A DNA stretch of 64,000 bases from Gadus chalcogrammus. Its lineage: Eukaryota; Chordata; Actinopteri; Gadiformes; Gadidae. Below the pieces are notes generated by a model that worked only from the letters and a program-made list of their open reading frames with translations, was not told the DNA's origin and did no database searches. Each line of letters begins with the position of its first letter. The first letter of the stretch is position 1. The DNA is taken from positions 26,947,206 to 27,011,205 of the forward strand of contig NC_079419.1 of NCBI RefSeq assembly GCF_026213295.1, given 5' to 3'. Position numbers and translations under genes: made by a program. This document shows positions 22,381-35,450 of the stretch, in pieces.

Positions 22381-23612
22381 ATGCTGCCATTGGAGTCAAT
22401 GGCAGCCCATAGAACCGCTTGGCGAAAAGTTGTGAAATTTGGCAAACTTGTTCAGGACTGCCCCATTAGCCCATTAAGCCAATCTAAGGTCGCTAGCCCA
22501 ACAGCTCTAGCGCCACCAACAGGTCAAAGTTGGGCATGCATTCATGTTCATAACTTTTGACCTATTCGACCAATTTTCACAAACCAGGTATCATTGGATT
22601 CCTTGAACCAAGCCCAGTTCAACACATCCTATGACGTCATTGCGCCATGACGTATATGTCCGCCATCTTGGTTTATGTCAAAAACCTTCAAAATGCTACT
22701 CCTATCACAAATCTTGTCCAATCATCTCGAAACTTGGCACACATGATCTTCTGGCCATCCTTGATGAAAAACATCGAATAGATTTGTCAAATTCAAAACC
22801 GTTTGCCCGCTAAAGCCAATCAAATTTGGCGGCGAAGCCGCCAAACAGGAAGTGAGCCGATTTCTCAGCATCCCTTTGACATATCATAACCAGACTTGGT
22901 ATATAGACCCATGGCCTCATAAAGGTGACACTGATTTAATTTGGTGACCTTTGACCTGTAGGGGGCGCTGTTATTAATGTCCATGTGTTTTGACCTCTTT
23001 CTCTTCACATGAGTACATTTACAACTTATTTTCAATGTCTGGTGATACTATCAGACCTCCCCGTATAGCTAGTATATTATAACTTGCACAAATATCCGCG
23101 ACAGCCAATGATATTCAACCGCGAAGCCGCCAAACTGGAAAAACGCCAATATCTCAGTATCCCTTGGACAAATCATAACCAAACTTGATACATAGACCCA
23201 TAACATCATTATGGGGACACTCAATGAATTTGGTGACCATTGACCTCTAGGGGGCGCTATAATTAATGAAGACGTGTTTTAACTCCTCTTTCTTCACATG
23301 AGTACATTTCAAACTTATTATCAATGTTTAATGATACTGTCAGACCTCCCCATGTATCTTGTAAATTATTTTGTTGATATTGTTCCGAATACCCCTATGT
23401 ATTTGTGACATTTGTTCTGTCAGGCAGACTGCATTGCCCCCTTACCTCTAGGTGGGGTCCTTTTCCCATTTACTCATCCCACCGGCTGTCGGTATTGCCG
23501 ATTTCCGAGGCGGTCGTCATGTAGCCCCCTGGCCGATTGCGTCCATCCGGCAGAATAAGCCTACCGAGTCCGATTATGCTTGACACCCACATTGCTGCTC
23601 GCAGCTATATTT
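22381..23612 (+). repeat. A monomer 4 (short class, 1232 bp)
   Basis: Two left modules (about 22220 and 22298) separated by a longer (TTA)n. Variants match monomer 2 (CACATCCTATGACG, GATACATAGACC). Confidence 0.95.
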
Positions 23613-23722
23613 ATTGGGTGTCAAGCAACTATGTTGCGAGACAACCTATTGTTATTGTACGAATTCTTATTGGGTGTCAAGCAACTATGTTGCGAGACAA
23701 CCTATTGTTATTGTACGAATTC

Positions 23723-23757
<35 letters not shown>

Positions 23758-23759
<2 letters not shown>

Positions 23760-24989
23760 GCTGCCATTGGAGTCAATGGCAGCCCATAGAACCGCTTGGC
23801 GAAAAGTTGTGAAATTTGGCACACTTGTTCAGGACTGCCCCATTAGCCCATTAAGCCAATCTAAGGTCGCTAGCCCAACAGCTCTAGCGCCACCAACAGG
23901 TCAAAGTTGGGCATGCATTCATGTTCATAACTTTTGACCTATTCGACCAATTTTCACAAACCAGGTATCATTGGATTCCTTGAACCAAGCCCAGTTCAAC
24001 AAACCCTATGACGTCATTGCGCCATGAAGTATATGTCCGCCATCTTGGTTTATGTCAAAAACCTTCAAAATGCTACTCCTATCACAAATCTTGTCCAATC
24101 ATCTCGAAACTTGGCACACATGATCTTCTGGCCATCCTTGATGAAAAACATCGAATAGATTTGTCAAATTCAAAACCGTTTGCCCGCTAAAGCCAATCAA
24201 ATTTGGCGGCGAAGCCGCCAAACAGGAAGTGAGCCGATTTCTCAGCATCCCTTTGACATATCATAACCAGACTTGGTATATAGACCCATGGCCTCATAAA
24301 GGTGACACTGATTTAATTTGGTGACCTTTGACCTGTAGGGGGCGCTGTTATTAATGTCCATGTGTTTTGACCTCTTTCCCTTCACATGAGTACATTTACA
24401 ACTTATTTTCAATGTCTGGTGATACTATCAGACCTCCCCGTATAGCTAGTATATTATAACTTGCACAAATATCCGCGACAGCCAATGATATTCAACCGCG
24501 AAGCCGCCAAACTGGAAAAACGCCAATATCTCAGTATCCCTTGGACAAATCATAACCAAACTTGATACCTAGACCCATAACATCATTATGGGGACACTCA
24601 ATGAATTTGGTGACCATTGACCTCTAGGGGGCGCTATAATTAATGAAGACGTGTTTTAACTCCTCTCTCTTCACATGAGTACATTTCAAACTTATTATCA
24701 ATGTTTAATGATACTGTCAGACCTCCCCATATATCTTGTAAATTATTTTGTTGATATTGTTCCGAATACCCCTATGTATTTGTGACATTTGTTCTGTCAG
24801 GCAGACTGCATTGCCCCCTTACCTCTAGGTGGGGTCCTTTTCCCATTTACTCATCCCACCGGCTGTCGGTATTGCCGATTTCCGAGGCGGTCGTCATGTA
24901 GCCCCCTGGCCGATTGCGTCCATCCGGCAGAATAAGCCTACCGAGTCCGATTATGCTTGACACCCACATTGCTGCTCGCAGCTATATTT
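23758..24989 (+). repeat. A monomer 5 (short class, 1232 bp)
   Basis: Two left modules (23616 and about 23672). Variants match monomer 3, so monomers 4-5 repeat the 2-3 dimer. Confidence 0.95.
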
Positions 24990-25099
24990 ATTGGGTGTCA
25001 AGCAACTATGTTGCGAGACAACCTATTGTTATTGTACGAATTCTTATTGGGTGTCAAGCAACTATGTTGCGAGACAACCTATTGTTATTGTACGAATTC

Positions 25100-25128
<29 letters not shown>

Positions 25129-25130
<2 letters not shown>

Positions 25131-26360
25131 GCTGCCATTGGAGTCAATGGCAGCCCATAGAACCGCTTGGCGAAAAGTTGTGAAATTTGGCACACTTGTT
25201 CAGGACTGCCCCATTAGCCCATTAAGCCAATCTAAGGTCGCTAGCCCAACAGCTCTAGCGCCACCAACAGGTCAAAGTTGGGCATGCATTCATGTTCATA
25301 ACTTTTGACCTATTCGACCAATTTTCACAAACCAGGTATCATTGGATTCCTTGAACCAAGCCCAGTTCAACAAACCCTATGACGTCATTGCGCCATGACG
25401 TAAATGTCCGCCATCTTGGTTTATGTCAAAAACCTTCAAAATGCTACTCCTATCACAAATCTTGTCCAATCATCTTGAAACTTGGCACACATGATCTTCT
25501 GGCCATCCTTGATGAAAAACATCGAATAGATTTGTCAAATTCAAAACCGTTTGCCCGCTAAAGCCAATCAAATTTGGCGGCGAAGCCGCCAAACAGGAAG
25601 TGAGCCGATTTCTCAGCATCCCTTTGACATATCATAACCAGACTTGGTATATAGACCCATGGCCTCATAAAGGTGACACTGATTTAATTTGGTGACCTTT
25701 GACCTGTAGGGGGCGCTGTTATTAATGTCCATGTGTTTTGACCTCTTTCTCTTCACATGAGTACATTTACAACTTATTTTCAATGTCTGGTGATACTATC
25801 AGACCTCCCCGTATAGCTAGTATATTATAACTTGCACAAATATCCGCGACAGCCAATGATATTCAACCGCGAAGCCGCCAAACTGGAAAAACGCCAATAT
25901 CTCAGTATCCCTTGGACAAATCATAACCAAACTTGATACATAGACCCATAACATCATTATGGGGACACTCAATGAATTTGGTGACCATTGACCTCTAGGG
26001 GGCGCTATAATTAATGAAGACGTGTTTTAACTCCTCTCTCTTCACATGAGTACATTTCAAACTTATTATCAATGTTTAATGATACTGTCAGACCTCCCCA
26101 TATATCTTGTAAATTATTTTGTTGATATTGTTCCGAATACCCCTATGTATTTGTGACATTTGTTCTGTCAGGCAGACTGCATTGCCCCCTTACCTCTAGG
26201 TGGGGTCCTTTTCCCATTTACTCATCCCACCGGCTGTCGGTATTGCCGATTTCCGAGGCGGTCGTCATGTAGCCCCCTGGCCGATTGCGTCCATCCGGCA
26301 GAATAAGCCTACCGAGTCCGATTATGCTTGACACCCACATTGCTGCTCGCAGCTATATTT
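25129..26360 (+). repeat. A monomer 6 (short class, 1232 bp)
   Basis: Two left modules (about 24993 and 25049). Mixed variants: AACAAACCCTATGACG as in monomer 3, but GATACATAGACC as in monomer 2. Confidence 0.95.
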
Positions 26361-26375
26361 ATTATTATTATTATT

Positions 26376-27602
26376 ATGCTGCCATTGGAGTCAATGGCAG
26401 CCCATAGAACCGCTTGGCGAAAAGTTGTGAAATTTGGCACACTTGTTCAGGACTGCCCCATTAGCCCATTAAGCCAATCTAAGGTCGCTAGCCCAACAGC
26501 TCTAGCGCCACCAACAGGTCAAAGTTGGGCATGCATTCATGTTCATAACTTTTGACCTATTCGACCAATTTTCACAAACCAGGTATCATTGGATTCCTTG
26601 AACCAAGCCCAGTTCAACACATCCTATGACGTCATTGCGCCATGACGTATATGTCCGCCATCTTGGTTTATGTCAAAAACCTTCAAAATGCTACTCCTAT
26701 CACAAATCTTGTCCAATCATCTCGAAACTTGGCACACATGATCTTCTGGCCATCCTTGATGAAAAACATCGAATAGATTTGTCAAATTCAAAACCGTTTG
26801 CCCGCTAAAGCCAATCAAATTTGGCGGCGAAGCCGCCAAACAGGAAGTGAGCCGATTTCTCAGCATCCCTTTGACATATCATAACCAGACTTGGTATATA
26901 GACCCATGGCCTCATAAAGGTGACACTGATTTAATTTGGTGACCTTTGACCTGTAGGGGGCGCTGTTATTAATGTCCATGTGTTTTGACCTCTTTCTCTT
27001 CACATGAGTACATTTACAACTTATTTTCAATGTCTGGTGATACTATCAGACCTCCCCGTATAGCTAGTATATTATAACTTGCACAAATATCCGCGACAGC
27101 CAATGATATTCAACCGCGAAGCCGCCAAACTGGAAAAACGCCAATATCTCAGTATCCCTTGGACAAATCATAACCAAACTTGATACATAGACCCATAACA
27201 TCATTATGGGGACAGTCAATGAATTTGGTGACCATTGACCTCTAGGGGGCGCTATAATTAATGAAGACGTGTTTTAACTCCTCTCTCTTCACATGAGTAC
27301 ATTTCAAACTTATTATCAATGTTTAATGATACTGTCAGACCTCCCCATATATCTTGTAAATTATTTTGTTGATATTGTTCCGAATACCCCTATGTATTTG
27401 TGACATTTGTTCTGTCAGGCAGACTACATTGCCCCCTTACCTCTAGGTGGGGTCCTTTTCCCATTTACTCATCCCACCGGCTGTCGGTATTGCCGATTTC
27501 CGAGGCGGTCGTCATGTAGCCCCCTGGCCGATTGCGTCCATCCGGCAGAATAAGCCTACCGAGTCCGATTATGCTTGACACCCATATTGCTGCTCGCAGC
27601 TA

Positions 27603-27607
<5 letters not shown>
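26376..27607 (+). repeat. A monomer 7 (short class, 1232 bp)
   Basis: No left module: the previous right hairpin joins the (TTA)n directly. Variants match monomers 2 and 4. Confidence 0.95.
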
Positions 27608-27634
<27 letters not shown>

Positions 27635-27636
<2 letters not shown>

Positions 27637-28866
27637 GCTGCCATTGGAGTCAATGGCAGCCCATAGAACCGCTTGGCGAAAAGTTGTGAAATTTGGCAAA
27701 CTTGTTCAGGACTGCCCCATTAGCCCATTAAGCCAATCTAAGGTCGCTAGCCCAACAGCTCTAGCGCCACCAACCGGTCAAAGTTGGGCATGCATTCATG
27801 TTCATAACTTTTGACCTATTCGACCAATTTTCACAAACCAGGTATCATTGGATTCCTTGAACCAAGCCCAGTTCAACACATCCTATGACGTCATTGCGCC
27901 ATGACGTATATGTCCGCCATCTTGGTTTATGTCAAAAACCTTCAAAATGCTACTCCTATCACAAATCTTGTCCAATCATCTCGAAACTTGGCACACATGA
28001 TCTTCTGGCCATCCTTGATGAAAAACATCGAATAGATTTGTCAAATTCAAAACCGTTTGCCCGCTAAAGCCAATCAAATTTGGCGGCGAAGCCGCCAAAC
28101 AGGAAGTGAGCCGATTTCTCAGCATCCCTTTGACATATCATAACCAGACTTGGTATATAGACCCATGGCCTCATAAAGGTGACACTGATTTAATTTGGTG
28201 ACCTTTGACCTGTAGGGGGCGCTGTTATTAATGTCCATGTGTTTTGACCTCTTTCTCTTCACATGAGTACATTTACAACTTATTTTCAATGTCTGGTGAT
28301 ACTATCAGACCTCCCCGTATAGCTAGTATATTATAACTTGCACAAATATCCGCGACAGCCAATGATATTCAACCGCGAAGCCGCCAAACTGGAAAAACGC
28401 CAATATCTCAGTATCCCTTGGACAAATCATAACCAAACTTGATACATAGACCCATAACATCATTATGGGGACACTCAATGAATTTGGTGACCATTGACCT
28501 CTAGGGGGCGCTATAATTAATGAAGACGTGTTTTAACTCCTCTCTCTTCACATGAGTACATTTCAAACTTATTATCAATGTTTAATGATACTGTCAGACC
28601 TCCCCATATATCTTGTAAATTATTTTGTTGATATTGTTCCGAATACCCCTATGTATTTGTGACATTTGTTCTGTCAGGCAGACTGCATTGCCCCCTTACC
28701 TCTAGGTGGGGTCCTTTTCCCATTTACTCATCCCACCGGCTGTCGGTATTGCCGATTTCCGAGGCGGTCGTCATGTAGCCCCCTGGCCGATTGCGTCCAT
28801 CCGGCAGAATAAGCCTACCGAGTCCGATTATGCTTGACACCCACATTGCTGCTCGCAGCTATATTT
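27635..28866 (+). repeat. A monomer 8 (short class, 1232 bp)
   Basis: No left module, only (TTA)n. Nearly identical to monomer 7. Confidence 0.95.
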
Positions 28867-29002
28867 GGGTGTCAAGCAACTATGTTGCGAGACAACCTAT
28901 TGTTATTGTACGAATTCTTATTGGGTGTCAAGCAACTATGTTGCGAGACAACCTATTGTTATTGTACGAATTCTTCTTCTTATTATTATTATTATTATTA
29001 TT

Positions 29003-30234
29003 ATGCTGCCATTGGAGTCAATGGCAGCCCATAGAACCGCTTGGCGAAAAGTTGTGAAATTTGGCACACTTGTTCAGGACTGCCCCATTAGCCCATTAAG
29101 CCAATCTAAGGTCGCTAGCCCAACAGCTCTAGCGCCACCAACAGGTCAAAGTTGGGCATGCATTCATGTTCATAACTTTTGACCTATTCGACCAATTTTC
29201 ACAAACCAGGTATCATTGGATTCCTTGAACCAAGCCCAGTTCAACAAACCCTATGACGTCATTGCGCCATGAAGTATATGTCCGCCATCTTGGTTTATGT
29301 CAAAAACCTTCAAAATGCTACTCCTATCACAAATCTTGTCCAATCATCTCGAAACTTGGCACACATGATCTTCTGGCCATCCTTGATGAAAAACATCGAA
29401 TAGATTTGTCAAATTCAAAACCGTTTGCCCGCTAAAGCCAATCAAATTTGGCGGCGAAGCCGCCAAACAGGAAGTGAGCCGATTTCTCAGCATCCCTTTG
29501 ACATATCATAACCAGACTTGGTATATAGACCCATGGCCTCATAAAGGTGACACTGATTTAATTTGGTGACCTTTGACCTGTAGGGGGCGCTGTTATTAAT
29601 GTCCATGTGTTTTGACCTCTTTCCCTTCACATGAGTACATTTACAACTTATTTTCAATGTCTGGTGATACTATCAGACCTCCCCGTATAGCTAGTATATT
29701 ATAACTTGCACAAATATCCGCGACAGCCAATGATATTCAACCGCGAAGCCGCCAAACTGGAAAAACGCCAATATCTCAGTATCCCTTGGACAAATCATAA
29801 CCAAACTTGATACCTAGACCCATAACATCATTATGGGGACACTCAATGAATTTGGTGACCATTGACCTCTAGGGGGCGCTATAATTAATGAAGACGTGTT
29901 TTAACTCCTCTCTCTTCACATGAGTACATTTCAAACTTATTATCAATGTTTAATGATACTGTCAGACCTCCCCATATATCTTGTAAATTATTTTGTTGAT
30001 ATTGTTCCGAATACCCCTATGTATTTGTGACATTTGTTCTGTCAGGCAGACTGCATTGCCCCCTTACCTCTAGGTGGGGTCCTTTTCCCATTTACTCATC
30101 CCACCGGCTGTCGGTATTGCCGATTTCCGAGGCGGTCGTCATGTAGCCCCCTGGCCGATTGCGTCCATCCGGCAGAATAAGCCTACCGAGTCCGATTATG
30201 CTTGACACCCACATTGCTGCTCGCAGCTATATTT
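29003..30234 (+). repeat. A monomer 9 (short class, 1232 bp)
   Basis: Two left modules (28867 and 28923) with a TTCTTCTTATT spacer. Variants match monomers 3 and 5. Confidence 0.95.
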
Positions 30235-30246
30235 ATTATTATTATT

Positions 30247-31850
30247 ATGCTGCCATTGGAGTCAATGGTAGCCCATAGAACCGCTTGGTGAAAAGTTGTG
30301 AAATTTGGCACACTGGTTCAGGACAGCCCCATTAGCCCATTAAGCCAATCTCAGGTCGCTAGCCCAACAGCTCTAGCGCCACCAACAGGTCAAAGTTGGG
30401 CATGCATTCATGTTCATAACTTTCGACCTATTCGACCAATATTCACAAACCAGGTATCATTGGATTCCTTGAACCAAGCCCAGTTCAACACACCCTATGA
30501 CGTCATTGTGCCATGACGTATATTTCCGCCATCTTGGTTTATGTCAAAAACCTTCAAAATGCTACTTCTATCACAAATCTTGTCCAATCATCTTGAATCT
30601 TGACACACATGATCTTCTGGCCATGGTTGATAAAAAACATCGAATAGATTTGTCAAATTCAAAACCGTTTGTCCGCTAAAGCCAATCAAATTTAACCGCC
30701 AAGTTGCCAAACCGGAAGTAAGCCCATATCTCAGAAGCCCTTTGACCTATCATAACCAACCTTTGTAGAGAGACCCATGACCGCATCACGGTGACACTGA
30801 ATGAATTTGGTGACCCTGGACCTCTAGGTGGCGCTGTTATTAATGTCGATGTGTTTTGACTCCTCTCTCTTCACATGAGTACATTTAAAACTTATTTTCA
30901 ATGTCTGGTGATACTATCAGACCTCCCCATATAGCTCATATATTACGTCTTGCAGAAATATCCACGACAGCCAATGATATTCGAGCGCGAAGCCGGAAAA
31001 CCGGAAACACGCCAATATCTCTGCAGCCCTTTGACATATCATAACCAAACTTGATACATTGACCCATAACATAATCATGGGGACACTCAAAGAATTTGGT
31101 GACCATTGACCGCTAGGGGGCGCTATAATTAATGAAGACGTGTTTTAACTCCTCTCTCTTCACATGAGTACATTTCAAACTTATTTTCAATGTCTGATGA
31201 TACTGTCAGACCTACTCATATAGCTTATAAATTATTTCTCATTGCAACATCAGAACTTGGCCGCCATGTTGAAAGTTGTCAAAATCAGTTGTAAATTCCC
31301 ACAGGCCACAAATTATGTCCAATCTTCATGAAACTCTGCATATATGATCTTCAGACCAAGCTGAACTAATGTGTTAAACAGCTTTCTCAAATTCAAAACT
31401 GTTTGGCCGTGACAGCCAATCAAACTTGAGGGCGCTCATTAATGGGTTGACACTGCACTCGTGTGGCGACAAGCGGTACTTAATGTACAATGCAACAATG
31501 ACTATATTTACCATTCCGCCCACCTACAATATAAACTGCAATTCCCACTGGATCAGATGCTTCACGAACCACCTCCAGAAGGGATGCTTGTTTACATGGT
31601 GTCTCTTTTAGGGATATTGTTCCGAATACCCCTATGTATTTGTGACATTTGTTCTGTCAGGCAGACTGCATTGCGCCCTTACCTCTAGGTGGGGTCCTTT
31701 TTCCCATTTACTCATCCCACCGGCTGTCGGTATTGCCGATTTCCGAGGCGGTCGTCATGTAGCCCCCTGGCCAAATGCGTCCATCCGGCAGAATTAGCCT
31801 ACCGAGTCCGATTATGCTTGACACCCACATTGCTGCTCGCAGCTATATTT
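30247..31850 (+). repeat. A monomer 10 (long class, 1604 bp)
   Basis: No left module. Long form very close to monomers 1 and 15, including the AATGGTAGCCC variant at the start. Confidence 0.94.
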
Positions 31851-31901
31851 GGGTGTCAAGCAACTATGTTGCGAGACAACCTATTGTTATTGTACGAATT
31901 C

Positions 31902-31930
<29 letters not shown>

Positions 31931-31932
<2 letters not shown>

Positions 31933-33162
31933 GCTGCCATTGGAGTCAATGGCAGCCCATAGAACCGCTTGGCGAAAAGTTGTGAAATTTGGCACACTTG
32001 TTCAGGACTGCCCCATTAGCCCATTAAGCCAATCTAAGGTCGCTAGCCCAACAGCTCTAGCGCCACCAACAGGTCAAAGTTGGGCATGCATTCATGTTCA
32101 TAACTTTTGACCTATTCGACCAATTTTCACAAACCAGGTATCATTGGATTCCTTGAACCAAGCCCAGTTCAACAAACCCTATGACGTCATTGCGCCATGA
32201 CGTATATGTCCACCATCTTGGTTTATGTCAAAAACCTTCAAAATGCTACTCCTATCACAAATCTTGTCCAATCATCTCGAAACTTGGCACACATGATCTT
32301 CTGGCCATCCTTGATGAAAAACATTGAATAGATTTGTCAAATTCAAAACCGTTTGCCCGCTAAAGCCAATCAAATTTGGCGGCGAAGCCGCCAAACAGGA
32401 AGTGAGCCGATTTCTCAGCATCCCTTTGACATATCATAACCAGACTTGGTATATAGACCCATGGCCTCATAAAGGTGACACTGATTTAATTTGGTGACCT
32501 TTGACCTGTAGGGGGCGCTGTTATTAATGTCCATGTGTTTTGACCTCTTTCCCTTCACATGAGTACATTTACAACTTATTTTCAATGTCTGGTGATACTA
32601 TCAGACCTCCCCGTATAGCTAGTATATTATAACTTGCACAAATATCCGCGACAGCCAATGATATTCAACCGCGAAGCCGCCAAACTGGAAAAACGCCAAT
32701 ATCTCAGTATCCCTTGGACAAATCATAACCAAACTTGATACCTAGACCCATAACATCATTATGGGGACACTCAATGAATTTGGTGACCATTGACCTCTAG
32801 GGGGTGCTATAATTAATGAAGACGTGTTTTAACTCCTCTCTCTTCACATGAATACATTTCAAACTTATTATCAATGTTTAATGATACTGTCAGACCTCCC
32901 CATATATCTTGTAAATTATTTTGTTGATATTGTTCCGAATACCCCTATGTATTTGTGACATTTGTTCTGTCAGGCAGACTGCATTGCCCCCTTACCTCTA
33001 GGTGGGGTCCTTTTCCCATTTACTCATCCCACCGGCTGTCGGTATTGCCGATTTCCGAGGCGGTCGTCATGTAGCCCCCTGGCCGATTGCGTCCATCCGG
33101 AAGAATAAGCCTACCGAGTCCGATTATGCTTGACACCCACATTGCTGCTCGCAGCTATATTT
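31931..33162 (+). repeat. A monomer 11 (short class, 1232 bp)
   Basis: One left module (31851). YY1-type core mutated to CCACCATCTTGG and the second CTCF-like core to AGGGGGTGCT. Confidence 0.94.
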
Positions 33163-33177
33163 ATTATTATTATTATT

Positions 33178-35441
33178 ATGCTGCCATTGGAGTCAATGGC
33201 AGCCCATAGAACCGCTTGGCGAAAAGTTGTGAAATTTGGCACACTGGTTCAGGACAGCCCCATTAGCCCATTAGGCCAATCTCAGGTCGCTAGCCCTACA
33301 GCTCTAGCGCCACCAACAGGTCAAAGTTGGACATGCATTCATGTTCATAACTTTCGACCCATTTGACCAATATTCACAAATCAGGTATCATTGGATTCCT
33401 TGAACCAAGCCCACTTCAACACACCCTATGACGTCATTGCGCCATGACGTATATTTCCGCCATCTTGGTTTATGTCAAAAACCTTCAAAATGCTACTCCT
33501 ATCACAAATCTTGTCCAATCATCTCGAAACTTGGCACACATGATCTTCTGGCCATGTTTGATGAAAAACATTGAATAGATTTGTCAAATTCAAAACCGTT
33601 TGCCCGCTAAAGCCAATCAAATTTGGCGGCGAAGCCGCCAAACCGGATGTAAGCCAATATCTCAACAGCCCTTTGACATATCATAACCAACCTTGGTATA
33701 TAGACCCAAGCCCCCATAAAGCTGACACTGAATGAATTTGGTGACCTTTGACCTCTAGGGGGCGCTGTTATTAATGTCGATGTGTTTTGACTCCTCCCTC
33801 TTCACATGAGTACATTTAAAAATTATTTTCAATGTCTGGTGATACTATTAGACCTCCCCGTATAGCGAGTATATTATTTTTTGCAGAAATATCCGCGGCA
33901 GCTAATGATATTCGACCGCGAAGCCGCCAAACCGGAAACACGCCAATATCTCAGCAGCCCTTTGACATATCATAACCAAACTTGATACATAGACCCATAA
34001 CATCATCAGGGGGATACTCAATGAATTTGGTGACCATTGACCTATAGGGGGCGCTATAATTACTGAAGACGTGTTTTAACTTCTCTCTCTTCACATGAGT
34101 ACATTTCAAACTTATTTTTAATGTCTGAGGATACTGCCAGACCTCCTTATGTAGCTTATGAATTATTTCTCATTGCATCAGAACTTGGCCGCCATGTTGC
34201 AAGTTGTCAAAATCAGTTGAAAATTTCCACAGGCCACAAATTATGTCTGTGTTGTCTCTCCTGGCACTCATTTAATATTCTTACATTGATTTCTTAAATA
34301 TGTATATGTAAAAACGGATGTAAATAATTACTTTACAGTTAAAATAAGCCAATGTATAAATTCATATTATTTTGCCGTTTTAGGTTTGTTATTATTTCAC
34401 TTCCGGTTTAGTCACTTCCTGTGACGTCATTTCCTGTTAAAAATCGTACCTCTGTAGAAGGAATGGCAGACATGTGCATCTTCTGATTGTAATCCGCTAG
34501 CATCCACATGAAAGCATCTAAGAGGCAATGCCGTAAGTTTGTTTAATCAATGCAAGACATGTTTAAGATAATATATTAGAGTGGATTTAGTTAAAAATAA
34601 TGTTTGATGTGTTGTTAAAAACGTTTTGGTTAGCAATTGTGTACAAACTAAAATCAATGCAATTGGCATCAGAATGTCTTCATGCAGTGTTAGACAGTTT
34701 ATATTATTATTTACAACTATGTACAACATGCTGTTTAGTCAAATGTACATTCAGTATTTTTGTATTCTTTTATTTGCAGTTTTCACCGTCTGTTCATGAG
34801 GAATTGTGACAGTAAATGGTCAACCTTACTACGACTCTGTCTTCATTGGCTACGGTTTAACTCGGTGTTAAGTCAGGGTTACAACACACTGCACGAGAAC
34901 ACTACAATGTCCAATCTTCATAGAACTTGGCATATATGATCTTCCGACCAAGCTGAACAAATGTATCAAACCGCTTTCTCAAATTCATAACCGTTTGGCC
35001 GTGACAGCCAATCAAACTTGACGACGCTGATTAATGGGTAGACACTGCACTTGTGTGGTGACAAGCGGTACTTAATGTATACTACAACAATGACTATATT
35101 TACCATTACGCCGATTTACAATATAAACTTCAATTCCCGATGGATTAGATGCTTCACGAACCACCTCCAGAACGGGTGCTTGTTTACATTGTGTCTCTTT
35201 TAGGAATATTGTTCCGAATACCCCTATGTATTTGTGACATTTGTTCTGTCAGGCAGACTGTATTGCGCCCTTACCTCTAGGTGGGGTCCTTTTCCCATTT
35301 CCTCATCCCACCGGCTGTCGGTATTGCCGATTTCCGAGACGGTCGTCATGTAGCCCCCTGGCCGATTACGTCCATCCGGCAGAATTAGCCTACCGAGTCC
35401 CATTATGCTTGACACCCACATTGCTGCTCGCAGCTATATTT
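33178..35441 (+). repeat. A monomer 12 (long class) containing a solo LTR
   Basis: About 1600 bp of A sequence split by a 659-bp solo LTR at 34248-34906. More diverged from its neighbours than the short monomers are from each other. Confidence 0.9.
34248..34906. mobile_element. Solo LTR, 659 bp, unclassified LTR element
   Basis: Begins TGTGTTGTC and ends CACTACA (TG...CA) and is flanked by the 5-bp duplication ATGTC (34243-34247 and 34907-34911). Other A monomers have a single uninterrupted ATGTCCAATC at this site. It contains a CRE-like TGTGACGTCATTTCC at about 34420. No coding region. The family (Gypsy, BEL, ERV-like) cannot be told from the LTR alone. Confidence 0.85.
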
Positions 35442-35450
35442 ATTATTATT

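Noticed and set aside
34547..34809. Short frames within the solo LTR
   Set aside because: They have no coding signature; LTRs are normally non-coding and the frames are AT-rich chance runs.
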